DNA of 47,477 bases, from positions 1 through 47,477 of the forward strand of contig CALVRZ010000010.1 of NCBI GenBank assembly GCA_944358875.1. Reading direction: 5' to 3'. Shown here one piece after another: positions 25,918-34,442 of the stretch (its first letter is position 1; the number at the start of each line of letters is the position of its first letter). The stretch is from an uncultured Bacilli bacterium. Its GTDB lineage: Bacteria > Bacillota_I > Bacilli_A > RF39 > UBA660. Both the position numbers and the translations under genes were made by a program. The notes below the pieces were generated by a model. It was not told where the DNA came from. It did not search any database and worked only from the letters and a program-made list of their open reading frames with translations.

Positions 25918-26191
25918 TTTATCACCTATTTTCTTAATAGAATTATAACATATTTTCAAGTGATTTAAAAGATAAAGAATACTACTTTTGGAAACAACTT
26001 TTTTTCTAATTAGTAAATATGGTAGATGGATTATTGTTGTTTTTTATTTTTAGTATTCTTACACTCGAACCTAATTAATGAATAGTAAACATTATATTCT
26101 TTTAATTCTAGTTTTTATTTTAGAAATTTGAACATACTTATCAAGAGATTATAGCATAATTACGTAAATATTTTCTCGTTATTATATAAAA

Positions 26192-27301
26192 TTAGGCTTT
26201 GATGTTTTCAATCATATCATCTAATGAGGTATCTTCAAAAAAGGTATTCATATTGTAGAAGAACATTATATCAGTAATTTGTTTATCAGCGATTAAATTA
26301 TTTATATCATCATAGTAATATCTAGGATCAATAATGATTATTTCTCTATAGTTAGATAAAATATAGGGAATAAAACTATTGGCATATGAATCTTTTATTA
26401 AAAGAAGTTTGTTTTCATTTTCAGAATTGGTTCTTATATCAATAATGCTTTTGTTACCACCGAAAAATATTTCATAGGGATTATAACTATATTGTTTACT
26501 GTCATCGTATATTGAGGTATACTCTTTTTCTTCATCATTATATGTTAGATAATATGATACTTCTTCTTTAGGTATGTATAATTCTATGCTATCAGCTTTA
26601 TTGTAGTAAGCAATTTTATTAGCACTTGTTCCAATAAAATTATTATTTACGATATATTTATCGTATTCTACATCCTTTTTATCATATAAGCTTTCACTGA
26701 TATAACGAGCGGCGAGGGAGGTATAATGATGATCTGTGTTATAAAAGATATTTTCATTTTTATGATTATTTAGGATATCAAAACAATTAATTGGGAATAA
26801 ATCATCAGCAAAATGGGCAACAAAATCGTGGTATATGTCTTTTTGAATATTGTTAGCACCTACTTCATTATAATATATTCCGATTTTATTTGGAATTAGG
26901 ATAAAATCAATATTTAATTCATTATAATTATCAATAAATTTGTTGATATTACCTACTCGTCTTTCTAAAAAATATGCATTAGGGACAACAGCTTCTTCAA
27001 TTAATCTATTATTTTCGCCAAAATATATATTATCAATTTTTTTTAATCCAATTTCTTTCTCAAAGTTAGTTTTTAAACTTTTCCACATATTTCTATTCCA
27101 AAACTGATCTTCTAAATACTTATTATACGAAGTAAAATAGTTTCCATCCATAGCATTATTAAAATTGATTTTAGGTTTACTTGCTAGGGTTCGGTTCTCC
27201 TCATTAGAAAATGATAAAGAAGGCGAAAAGACATTAATGAAAAATATAACTAGTAAATATAGTAATGTTAGCCATCCTATAAATGATGTTTTTTCCTCCA
27301 T
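26192..27301 (-). CDS. AlgJ/AlgX-like (DHHW) O-acetylation protein
   Basis: An extracytoplasmic SGNH-like acetyltransferase partner. Residues 9-27 form an N-terminal membrane anchor. The family signature is TDHHYTSLAARY with Asp190, His191, His192, the DHHW-type motif, and the nucleophile is probably the Ser in LIKDSYANSF near 308. In alginate and related systems this protein moves acetyl delivered by an MBOAT channel onto a polysaccharide. The MBOAT gene lies 13 bp upstream, an SGNH gene further on, so the context agrees. The polymer is unknown. Confidence 0.85.
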   Translation of the reverse strand: MEEKTSFIGWLTLLYLLVIFFINVFSPSLSFSNEENRTLASKPKINFNNAMDGNYFTSYNKYLEDQFWNRNMWKSLKTNFEKEIGLKKIDNIYFGENNRLIEEAVVPNAYFLERRVGNINKFIDNYNELNIDFILIPNKIGIYYNEVGANNIQKDIYHDFVAHFADDLFPINCFDILNNHKNENIFYNTDHHYTSLAARYISESLYDKKDVEYDKYIVNNNFIGTSANKIAYYNKADSIELYIPKEEVSYYLTYNDEEKEYTSIYDDSKQYSYNPYEIFFGGNKSIIDIRTNSENENKLLLIKDSYANSFIPYILSNYREIIIIDPRYYYDDINNLIADKQITDIMFFYNMNTFFEDTSLDDMIENIKA

Positions 27302-27314
27302 GTTAATTCCTCCT

Positions 27315-28673
27315 TTAAAAATTAAAATATAAAAAGGCTTGGTATGAATAGCTTATCATGTATGAAGTTGACAAGCACATTAGCGCAATTAAATATGCAC
27401 TGTTAAAACAATTATAGAGAAAATTAGTTTTCTTTTGAAAGAACTTACCAATATTTTTGATGATAGGAGTAATACATATTAAACCAACAATTAGGTATGT
27501 AATATTATTTTTTATTATAAATATTATTTGGTTATCAACAAGATGATTGGTATTTAAGAGATTTTTTAAAATTAGAGTTATATTATTTAAATTAGAATTA
27601 AAGAAGAAAACCCAACTTATTGATATAATGGCAAAAGTAAATAACATACAGATTATTTTAGGAAATTTAATTTTTGATAAAAGAAGCTTTTCTATAATTA
27701 TAATACTGCCTAAAAAAGCACCCCAAATAATGAAATTAAAGCTTGCACCATGCCACATTCCTGTAATAATCCATACGATTGACAAGTTTATTGCTAAACG
27801 AAGTTTCGATGTTCGGTTACCTCCTAGGGGAATGTAAATATAGTCACGAAACCATTCTCCTAACGAAATATGCCATCTTCTGAAAAACTCACTGACACTC
27901 TTCGATAAACATGGATAATTAAAATTCTCTTTAAATTTAAAGCCAAAGATATTACTTAAGCCTAAAGCCATATTGGTATATCCGGCAAAATCATAATATA
28001 TTTGCAATGAATATAATATAATTATTATAATACTACCAAGCATAGAGCTTGATTCATAAGATGAGAGAATTCTAGAGAAAGTATCCGCTAGGATTACTTT
28101 CATCGATAAACCAATGATAAATCTTTTGAAACCATAATTAAATAAGGAATTATTGAAATCATGATTATCTAGTTGCTCTTTAAAATCATGATATCTAACA
28201 ATTGGTCCCATGATTAACTTAGGGAAAAAGAATATATATAAACTAAAAGAAATAAAGTTTGACTCACTATTTGTTTTCCTTCTATATACATCAATTACAT
28301 AGGATAAGATAGTGAAGATATAAAATGACATTCCTATAGGGAGAATAATTTCTTTAAATGCTATGTCATTAAATAAATTATTTAATATAATGTAATAATA
28401 TTTAAAATAGCATAATGTAAAAATATTTATTATCAATATTTCAATTAATTTATATTTTCTATTTGTTACTAATTTATCCATCTTTCTAACAGCAAAAAAA
28501 TTATAAATGGTTATTAGTAACAGTATACAAGTATTAAAAATACTACTATATGAATAAAATAATATACTAACAATTAATAAATATATGTTTTTAATTTTTT
28601 TAGGAATCAAAAAATATATTATGGTAACAATTGGTAAAAATAGAAAGCAAAATACAATACTATTAAAAGCCAC
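27315..28673 (-). CDS. MBOAT-family O-acyltransferase (AlgI/DltB-like)
   Basis: A polytopic membrane enzyme that transfers acyl groups from the cytosol to extracellular polysaccharide. 452 residues with ten or more hydrophobic segments. Diagnostic motifs: DFAGYTNMALG, FRRWHISLGEWFRDYIYIPLGGNR, and WIITGMWHGASFNFIIWG, which holds the catalytic His near 310. Same strand and tight spacing with its DHHW, DUF4358 and SGNH neighbours make this an O-acetylation operon. Start MAFNSIVF is the standard AlgI-type N-terminus. Confidence 0.95.
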   Translation of the reverse strand: MAFNSIVFCFLFLPIVTIIYFLIPKKIKNIYLLIVSILFYSYSSIFNTCILLLITIYNFFAVRKMDKLVTNRKYKLIEILIINIFTLCYFKYYYIILNNLFNDIAFKEIILPIGMSFYIFTILSYVIDVYRRKTNSESNFISFSLYIFFFPKLIMGPIVRYHDFKEQLDNHDFNNSLFNYGFKRFIIGLSMKVILADTFSRILSSYESSSMLGSIIIIILYSLQIYYDFAGYTNMALGLSNIFGFKFKENFNYPCLSKSVSEFFRRWHISLGEWFRDYIYIPLGGNRTSKLRLAINLSIVWIITGMWHGASFNFIIWGAFLGSIIIIEKLLLSKIKFPKIICMLFTFAIISISWVFFFNSNLNNITLILKNLLNTNHLVDNQIIFIIKNNITYLIVGLICITPIIKNIGKFFQKKTNFLYNCFNSAYLIALMCLSTSYMISYSYQAFLYFNF

Positions 28674-28689
28674 TTCTTCTTCCTTCTTT

Positions 28690-29151
28690 CTAAAATAATT
28701 TGACGATATCCTGCCATAAGGATTTATTGTTTTCTAGAATGATACAAAATACATAGTCCCCCTCTACTTCGACGATGGCATTTTTGAGTAATTCTACTTG
28801 ATTAGGACCATAACCTTCAAAGGTAGTAATTTTTTTGTCAATATATTCTTTTATTTTTTTGACAATTAAAGTTCTTTGGTTTTTATCTTTTTCTTTAAAG
28901 ATAGTAATTTCTTGGACATTCATATATGAAACGGGGCCATAACTTATATACTCTTCTATAGAATTAGCATTTATTTTATAATTGTTATATAGTGTATTTG
29001 AATCAACTTTATGTACTATTTCTTGATCTATATAAGGTTCAAGAACAGTTTCAATTTCATCAAAGGCAACCTTTTTATCTTTGGTTAAAAAAGGAATTAT
29101 TAATAAAATACTTATAAAAAGTATAATGAAAATTATTTGTTTTAATTTCAT
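28690..29151 (-). CDS. DUF4358-like membrane-anchored protein
   Basis: 153 residues: an N-terminal helix (5-23) and a small extracytoplasmic alpha/beta domain. The segments YISYGPVSYMNVQEITIFKEKD and FEGYGPNQVELLKNAIVEVEGDYVF fit the pattern of DUF4358 proteins of gut Firmicutes, often found beside MBOAT/SGNH acetylation genes. Molecular function unknown. It lies between the SGNH and MBOAT genes with 4 and 16 bp gaps, so it is part of the operon and perhaps an accessory of the acetylation complex. Confidence 0.7.
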   Translation of the reverse strand: MKLKQIIFIILFISILLIIPFLTKDKKVAFDEIETVLEPYIDQEIVHKVDSNTLYNNYKINANSIEEYISYGPVSYMNVQEITIFKEKDKNQRTLIVKKIKEYIDKKITTFEGYGPNQVELLKNAIVEVEGDYVFCIILENNKSLWQDIVKLF

Positions 29152-29155
29152 ATTA

Positions 29156-29938
29156 TTACCTCATTTTTTCTAAAATATCATTGGCCCATTTTTCATAGAA
29201 AAAGCCTTTAGGATGAATGCCATCAGGACTATATGGGTCATCGACTGTTGCTAATATATAACTGCTATCTATAAATTTAATTCCCCTGTCGTTACATAAT
29301 TGTTGTAATCGTTCATTAAATAAACTAATATATTGGAAAGATGAGTCACTATTTATTGCTTCTTGACTGACAGGGAGAATGGAACACACATATACCGTCG
29401 TATTAGGTAGAGCATTAGCAATATTATCTAAACTATTACTATATGCGGCAATAAAACCATCGACATTATTACTCCACATTTGAACATCATTTGAACCATA
29501 AGAAAGAATTAGAGCACTAGGATTATAAGTAATAGCTTTTTCTAGTTGGTCTGACATATCATCAATCCTTTTTCCTCTTTGCCAGATAGTATTAGATGAA
29601 TATAAAGCTCCATACGCTTCCATACCTTCGACAAAAGAATCACCAATCATCAATATTCTATTTTGTTGGAAGAAATCTTTGGGAGATATATTATAATCTG
29701 GTACTACTGGTATAGGAGGTTTAGGATTATTTACTTCGTCAATGTCTTCTTTGATTTTAGTGATATCCTTGTTTTTTTCATTATAAAAAAATTGTTCTGC
29801 ATCTTCATATGTATTACTATTTTGGACAAGTTTAAAAGAATTATTTTTTACTATATAGTTACTAGTAAATAAGGCTATCGCAATACATAGTAATAGATTT
29901 AAAGTAATATGAATTATTTTCTTCATTTTATCACACAT
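29156..29938 (-). CDS. SGNH/GDSL-family esterase, membrane anchored
   Basis: A serine esterase or acetyltransferase outside the cell. Residues 10-30 form the N-terminal anchor. The catalytic blocks are complete: GDSFVEG (Ser101), the Gly in VDDMSD...block III GSND (Asn150) and DGIHP (Asp238, His241). In this operon it would either transfer acetyl groups to, or remove them from, the polymer handled by the MBOAT/DHHW pair. The upstream-most start MCDK may be replaced by ATG four codons later; neither has a strong ribosome site. First gene of the operon. Confidence 0.88.
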   Translation of the reverse strand: MCDKMKKIIHITLNLLLCIAIALFTSNYIVKNNSFKLVQNSNTYEDAEQFFYNEKNKDITKIKEDIDEVNNPKPPIPVVPDYNISPKDFFQQNRILMIGDSFVEGMEAYGALYSSNTIWQRGKRIDDMSDQLEKAITYNPSALILSYGSNDVQMWSNNVDGFIAAYSNSLDNIANALPNTTVYVCSILPVSQEAINSDSSFQYISLFNERLQQLCNDRGIKFIDSSYILATVDDPYSPDGIHPKGFFYEKWANDILEKMR

Positions 29939-30226
29939 AATCTAATTATGTATTTTACATATATTAGAAACTCCTCTACCTTTTTATTATACTACTTTAG
30001 TAATTATTTAACATCTTTTATTAAGAAGAAATTATAATTTTACATTGGAATTGTTAATTTTTTATGCGGAAGATATCTATTTCTGTTTTTATTTTTATAA
30101 TAGATTTTTTATAAGAAAATAGCACTCAATTTTTTAGATTAAATGCTATTATTTAGTGGTAAATTTTTAATTTGACAGAGTTAAGTCTTCTCTTTTTATG
30201 AATTTACGACATCTATATGTAAGATA

Positions 30227-30418
30227 TTAGAACAAAAGTAATAAAATATAGTTCATTTTATTTTTATAATTAATTTCTCTCCTACAACCTGCAAACCATT
30301 CATCTTTTGTAATTTTGAATATCTTATAAATATCGTTATATAGTGATGTATCAGGCAAACAAATTCCATTTTCCCATTTTGAAACAGTTTTGTAACTAAC
30401 CCCTAACATTTCTCCCAA
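30227..30418 (-). pseudogene. Truncated XRE-family HTH fragment
   Basis: The frame opens at TTG within a helix-turn-helix: LGEMLGVSYKTVSKWENGICLPD is helix 2 to helix 4 of a Cro/C1-type DNA-binding domain, but helix 1 is missing and an in-frame TAA lies two codons upstream. After YNDIYKIFKITKDEWFAG the sequence drifts into a short hydrophobic end. Most likely the remains of a regulator with a C-terminal membrane tail. The gap 29939-30226 holds a possible promoter -10 TATAAT for the acetylation operon (29986-29991) and a weak hairpin at 30117-30155. Confidence 0.6.
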
Positions 30419-30461
30419 TTTTTATAATATCAAAGAAGCTTGACAATATAAGACTGCTTAA

Positions 30462-30587
30462 TTAAACAAATAAATATACATTATTTTTTTCATCTGTAAA
30501 AATACATAAACAAATAAATATTATCGCTGATACTAATAAAATTACACTTACTATTGTTAATAATTTACTTACTATTTTTTTATTCAT
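30462..30587 (-). CDS. Possible 41-residue hydrophobic peptide
   Basis: ATG 30587 follows AAGGTG closely and opens a frame of 41 residues: a Lys-rich start MNKKIVSKLL, a single long hydrophobic helix (about 9-30, ending CLCIF), and a short charged tail. This is the shape of small membrane peptides and type I toxin-like ORFs, but also of the membrane tail of the decayed regulator next to it. No family recognised. Confidence 0.4.
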   Translation of the reverse strand: MNKKIVSKLLTIVSVILLVSAIIFICLCIFTDEKNNVYLFV

Positions 30588-30642
30588 AACACCTTGCCTC
30601 TTTCCTTTAGTTTATTAAATTTTTTCAACTATAAATTACTAT

Positions 30643-31153
30643 TTATTTTATTAGTTCTTTTTTCTTTTCACATATAGATATATTATGAGAACGATTATAC
30701 AAGCTAATTATATTAGCTAATATACAAATACCATATAATAAACCTTGGACAAATTCTCCAGCATTGGGAGTGAAAATATAATCTAAAAATTGAAATTCAG
30801 TATCAAGTAATGCTAAAACTAAAGCAATACAACCTATCATATTATATTTATTAAACTTTTTATCTTTTTTAATTTGCTGATTAGATTCATATTCAATTAA
30901 ATTATTAATAGTTTCTCTTAAATCTATTAATTCTTCTTGGGTCATTTTCTTGCCATTTAATAATTCTGGTATAGTACAATTAAGTTCATTTGACAATATA
31001 CCAAGCATAGAAATATCAGGCATAGTTTTGCCATTCTCCCAACGACTAATTGATTTATTTGTTACTCCCATTTTTTCCGCTAATTGTTCTTGTGTCATAT
31101 TTTTTTTCTTTTCTTAATTTAGCAATAAATTTACCTATTTTTTCTTGATCCAT
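30643..31153 (-). pseudogene. XRE-family HTH regulator with membrane tail, frameshifted in an A8 tract
   Basis: ATG 31153, after AGAGG, starts MDQEKIGKFIAKLRKEK, helix 1 of an HTH domain. The frame then breaks in a run of eight A (31100-31107). With seven A it would continue N-MTQEQLAEKMGVTNKSISRW and on through 150 residues: linker, then two membrane helices (about residues 82-98 and 110-130, with GEFVQGLLYGICILANII). This is the known layout of XRE regulators with a membrane-bound C-terminus. It could be a pseudogene, a slippage-controlled gene, or a sequencing error in a homopolymer. A downstream ATG (31098) exists but lacks a ribosome site. Confidence 0.65.
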
Positions 31154-31231
31154 TTTAATTCCTCTTTTCAAAAATAATTCTACATTGTTCTTGTTAGAAT
31201 ATACAGGACAGAAGCTGAGAATTAGACAAAT

Positions 31232-31357
31232 TACTTTTTGTTGTTGAGCAAGGTAATAATTATAGACTAATCTTACATATCCAAAAGTTTTATGAATTAA
31301 GATTGCTTGTTTTTCATCTGGATATAATCTAATTTTATAAACTTTATAAGTCTTCAT
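31232..31357 (-). mobile_element. TnpB (IS200/IS605 orfB) N-terminal fragment
   Basis: A stretch reading MKTYKVYKIRLYPDEKQ followed by LIHKTFGYVRLVYNYYLAQQQK is the conserved start of IS605-group TnpB proteins (basic beta-strand, Y-P-x-x-x-Q, then the F-G-x-x-R-x-V-Y-N helix). It breaks off after about 42 residues, and none of the RuvC or zinc-finger parts remain. It directly precedes the frameshifted HTH gene. Confidence 0.75.
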
Positions 31358-31394
31358 AGATACATATATTACCACACTTGTAATAAATGTTGAC

Positions 31395-31523
31395 CTAATT
31401 AGAAGAGCTTTTTTCTTTAACCATAATTGGTATAAAACAAAATCTGATAAATGTATAAATACAAGCACCAATACTTATTAATAATGTCATTACTTTTTCT
31501 TTTATTTTTATTTTCTTTGCCAT
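31395..31523 (-). other. Possible remnant of a small membrane ORF
   Basis: A 42-residue frame (MAKKIKIKEKVMTLLISIG, one hydrophobic helix, then KEKSSSN) with no ribosome site. It resembles the loose end of another HTH/membrane gene in this decayed area. Listed only so the stretch is not blank. Confidence 0.25.
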
Positions 31524-31596
31524 TCGTCTGCTTTAGATGAATATTGGATTATGATAATTTTATACATTCTATACTTCCATACTTTTCCTATAGAAA

Positions 31597-31806
31597 TCAT
31601 TTGTTTTTTTCATTTTTAGAAATATATATTACTAATAATATTATACCAGTTAAGTTAATTCCTATTGATAAGCCTAGTAGTAAGCCCGAACTAAATTCAC
31701 CAAAGGGTGTTGTTTCATTACCAACAAAGAAAGTATAGGCTAAGTATAATATATTTCCTAAAATTATCATTAATATTCCAATTTTGCCTTTATTCATATA
31801 AATCAT
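31597..31806 (-). CDS. Small two-helix membrane protein
   Basis: 69 residues with two hydrophobic helices (about 9-27 and 38-61). The second, FGEFSSGLLLGLSIGINLTGII, resembles GEFVQGLLYGICILANII in the nearby HTH protein, with the same G-E-F-x-x-G-L-L-x-G pattern. The two probably derive from one family of membrane tails. A second start (ATG 31797) is preceded by purine-rich GTGAGATG. No function known. The stretch 31807-32030 shows no gene. Confidence 0.55.
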   Translation of the reverse strand: MIYMNKGKIGILMIILGNILYLAYTFFVGNETTPFGEFSSGLLLGLSIGINLTGIILLVIYISKNEKNK

Positions 31807-32030
31807 CTCACTTTCAATTTATTATTTATCATCATAAGAGAAAAGCTACAATCTTTATTTTGGTTTAATAGTGGAAAATATCATATATAAAAATTTATTT
31901 TCTCAAAGATGAATATATTTAATTTTAATTTTTGGACTACTTTTGATTATAAAATTTTTTTACTTGCCAAATTCTTACTCATATAATCTAATAACTTGGT
32001 ATTGGTAATTATCATCATTATCTATTAAAA

Positions 32031-32432
32031 TTAATTTTTATTGTTGTTTATTTTAGAAATAAACAAATTCTTATCATGCACACATTCTATATCTAATTCT
32101 TTCATCATCTTAATCAGATTGCAATATTTATCTTCTAATGGAATATATACAATAAATGGAAAACGCTGGAAATGAACAAAATGTTTTTTTAGACGTAATA
32201 ATTCATTATTAAATGTATTATCCTTATTAAAATAATATGTAAATAATGTTTTCGTTTTTTCAATATACGGTTCAGAAAAACAAGACAAATCATAAGAAAA
32301 TCTTATCGGAATTAATTCATTATCACTATTTATAAGATTATTAAGTATAAATTTTTCGTCATCTTCTATAAATGCAACAACCTTTTTATCTTTTAAATTT
32401 TGCATCTCACCAAATACATCATAATCTTCCAT
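32031..32432 (-). CDS. Hypothetical protein
   Basis: 133 residues, soluble and aromatic-rich, with no recognised domain: KKVVAFIEDDEKFILNNLI at the start, FTYYFNKDNTFNNELLRLKKHF in the middle, and IVYIPLEDKYCNLIKMMKEL near 92-111. AAGGTG lies upstream of the ATG. It follows the Nudix gene by 43 bp on the same strand and could be co-transcribed. Confidence 0.6.
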   Translation of the reverse strand: MEDYDVFGEMQNLKDKKVVAFIEDDEKFILNNLINSDNELIPIRFSYDLSCFSEPYIEKTKTLFTYYFNKDNTFNNELLRLKKHFVHFQRFPFIVYIPLEDKYCNLIKMMKELDIECVHDKNLFISKINNNKN

Positions 32433-32475
32433 TTATATTATGTCACCTTTTTCATATAAATCTTAAAGTTATTTT

Positions 32476-32994
32476 TTAATTATTCACTTGATTTAAGTAT
32501 TCTTCAATAGCTGATATCATATCTGGAGAAATAATCTTATTTTTTTCGTTGTTTGGAATGTTTTCTTTTATTTTGGTAATAGCCTCATTCAATTTAAAAG
32601 TTTCTATTTGATAATTATTCTGTTTCTCATGTTCCGTATAATTAACTTTTGTTAAATCGGGCATTTTATTTGTTTTAATTATATAATAATATATTTCTGC
32701 TTTTCTATTTTTACCTTTTTCAGGCCAATCTTTATTCATAAAAGTTACTTTCATAAAAGGTCTTTCAATATCATCATCATTAATTTCAATACCAGTTTCT
32801 TCTAAAATTTCTCTTTTTAAGCATTCGTTAAATGTTTCATTTTGTTCAAGGTGTCCACCAGGGAATTGAAACAAACCATTTTCGTTTCCAATTAAAATTT
32901 TATCATTATTAATAATAAGTGCTTTAGTTCTAATTACTGTTTCAGTAATGTCAGATTCATTTAAGTAATCATAATTATAAATAATTTCTTTCAT
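32476..32994 (-). CDS. Nudix hydrolase
   Basis: Hydrolyses a nucleoside diphosphate linked to another moiety. The complete Nudix box G-x5-E-x7-REILEETGI spans residues 47-69 (catalytic Glu65, Glu66 with Arg61/Glu62), preceded by GLFQFPGGHLE. 172 residues, cytosolic. The segment between 95 and 150 is charged and not diagnostic of substrate. With the MazG-like gene nearby it could be part of nucleotide sanitation, but both lie in an accessory-looking zone. Confidence 0.88.
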   Translation of the reverse strand: MKEIIYNYDYLNESDITETVIRTKALIINNDKILIGNENGLFQFPGGHLEQNETFNECLKREILEETGIEINDDDIERPFMKVTFMNKDWPEKGKNRKAEIYYYIIKTNKMPDLTKVNYTEHEKQNNYQIETFKLNEAITKIKENIPNNEKNKIISPDMISAIEEYLNQVNN

Positions 32995-33180
32995 CTTACC
33001 TACTCTCCTTAATTTTAAAAAACTTCTAATATAAAATTCTAAAAGCTTTAATTTATATAAATAATTTTCCTTCGTTTAAATTATAACACACTTTTTTAGA
33101 TGTCTTGTTATAATAAATAAATTATTTATTAATTTTTTTATTATTGTGTAATTTGAGAACTCTTTTCTATCTTTTTTTGT

Positions 33181-33276
33181 TTAATCAGCACTCAAAAATT
33201 GTTCAACTAATTCTTCTGGAGTAAATAATCCAGAATTCAACTCAATTGATCTTATGTTAAAATTATGAAATAAATC
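33181..33276 (-). pseudogene. C-terminal tail of a lost gene
   Basis: A start-less frame of 31 codons ends in SIELNSGLFTPEELVEQFL-SAD and a stop. The composition (amphipathic, Glu-rich helix at a C-terminus) is protein-like, and the codon before it is a stop. Parent family unknown. It is the only thing I see in 32995-33310, a stretch otherwise very AT-rich and empty. Confidence 0.35.
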
Positions 33277-33310
33277 TTACCATATTTTTCTTTTCCATGT
33301 GCCTTGCAGT

Positions 33311-33335
33311 AAAAAAAGAAGAATTTTTATTCTTC
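33311..33335 (-). terminator. Terminator after the MazG-like gene
   Basis: GAAGAAT (33318-33324) pairs with ATTCTTC (33329-33335) around a 4-nt loop, followed by seven U on the minus strand. Confidence 0.7.
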
Positions 33336-33635
33336 CTAATCACTCACTCTAATATTTGTACCATCAACATTTTTATATACTCTTTTCTCATTTTTAGAAA
33401 CTTTTTTCATAATTTCATCTTCTAAATCAAAACCTAACATTTCTGATAATCCCATTAAATAAATTGCAATGTCAGCAAGTTCTTCATTTAAATCATCTTT
33501 TTTCTTTCTATAGGCTTCAAAAGCTTCAGCTACTTCACCATATAAAAAGCAAAATTCTTTTTCTACATTTGTAGTATTAAAGCCTTTATTTATTTTGTTT
33601 TGCCAAATATTTTTTTGGACTTGTTTTAAATTCAT
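33336..33635 (-). CDS. MazG-like nucleotide pyrophosphohydrolase
   Basis: An all-alpha NTP pyrophosphatase of the MazG/iMazG type. The 99-residue protein has the metal-binding pattern E-x-x-E in EVAEAFEAY (near 29-37) and E-x-x-D in LNEELADIAIYLMGL (near 48-62), with a final KNEKRVYKNVDG motif. It forms dimers or tetramers in this family and cleaves (d)NTPs to monophosphates, possibly non-standard ones. Confidence 0.88.
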   Translation of the reverse strand: MNLKQVQKNIWQNKINKGFNTTNVEKEFCFLYGEVAEAFEAYRKKKDDLNEELADIAIYLMGLSEMLGFDLEDEIMKKVSKNEKRVYKNVDGTNIRVSD

Positions 33636-33701
33636 TTTTTTACCCCATGATATTTTTTATATAAAAACTGATTTAATTAAACCAGTTAATTAACACAAAA
33701 A

Positions 33702-33778
33702 TGGCGTCCCAGATTGGATTCGAACCAACGGCCTATTGCTTAGGAGGCAATCGCTCTATCCTACTGAGCTACTGGGAC
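33702..33778 (-). tRNA. tRNA-Arg (anticodon CCU)
   Basis: The complement of 33702-33778 folds as a full cloverleaf: acceptor stem GTCCCAG/CTGGGAC, D-arm AGCTC, anticodon stem ATTGC/GCAAT with loop CTCCTAA giving anticodon CCT (33742-33744), T-loop GTTCGAATC, discriminator G and an encoded CCA (33702-33704). It reads AGG codons. A -10-like TATAAT (33787-33792) lies ahead of it. Downstream of its 3' end is the decayed accessory zone. Confidence 0.95.
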
Positions 33779-33804
33779 ATAACATTATTATAGCATTACT
33801 TAAA

Positions 33805-33831
33805 GAAAAAGAAAAGGTTTAAAAACCTTTT
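33805..33831 (-). terminator. Terminator of the HD-domain gene
   Basis: AAAAGGTTT (33812-33820) and AAACCTTTT (33823-33831) form a stem, then CTTTTTCTTT on the minus strand. It overlaps the stop codon. Confidence 0.55.
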
Positions 33832-34331
33832 CCAGCAACAAATGCTAAAATAAATAAAGCATTTTGAATTTTAAATAAGAATGTTTTGCTATATGATGTA
33901 GCAAATTCATAACTAGCGACACATTTATCAACAATACTTACTACCCAACTTTCCATATATTTAGGAACATGGTTAGGAATAAGCGGAAACATATGGGAAT
34001 AGATAATATCTTTTTCTTTATCTGTTAAAATGAACATGGTATCGGCATTATCGACAGCTTTTTTAGGATGATAAAAGGCACTTAGGCGTTTTTCTTTTTT
34101 ATTTAATTGTTCATCGATAAAAAAGTCGTGTAATAAGCCAGCACGTGCAGTCTGTCTAGCATCTAATTTTAAGAATTTACTTACTTTATATGAGTAGTAT
34201 GATACTCTTAATGAATGCTCTAATCTGGTTATACCATGATGACGACAACTATCTATTTTTAAAAAGTCTTTATTGTTGATAATGTTATTTATTATATAAT
34301 TGTATTCTTTATCTTTTAATTGATAACTCAT
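33819..34331 (-). CDS. HD-domain phosphohydrolase
   Basis: HD proteins hydrolyse phosphate esters of nucleotides using paired metals. Motifs: His in TRLEHSLRVSYYSY, then the HD pair in AGLLHDFFID, a further His in AFYHPKKAV, and SIVDKCVASYE with the last Asp. I take ATG 34331 as start because GAGGTG lies nine bases before it, giving 170 residues. It is close to small metal-dependent phosphohydrolases of Firmicutes; the substrate is unknown. A tRNA-Arg gene lies just downstream on the same strand. Confidence 0.85.
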   Translation of the reverse strand: MSYQLKDKEYNYIINNIINNKDFLKIDSCRHHGITRLEHSLRVSYYSYKVSKFLKLDARQTARAGLLHDFFIDEQLNKKEKRLSAFYHPKKAVDNADTMFILTDKEKDIIYSHMFPLIPNHVPKYMESWVVSIVDKCVASYEFATSYSKTFLFKIQNALFILAFVAGKGF

Positions 34332-34442
34332 TATTCTTAACACCTCAAATTTTCTACCTAATATAGTATATCATATTTTTTGTTTTGTTAGAATAAGAAA
34401 AGCTTACTTTTTCAAGAAAAATAGATAATATGTAAAATTATC

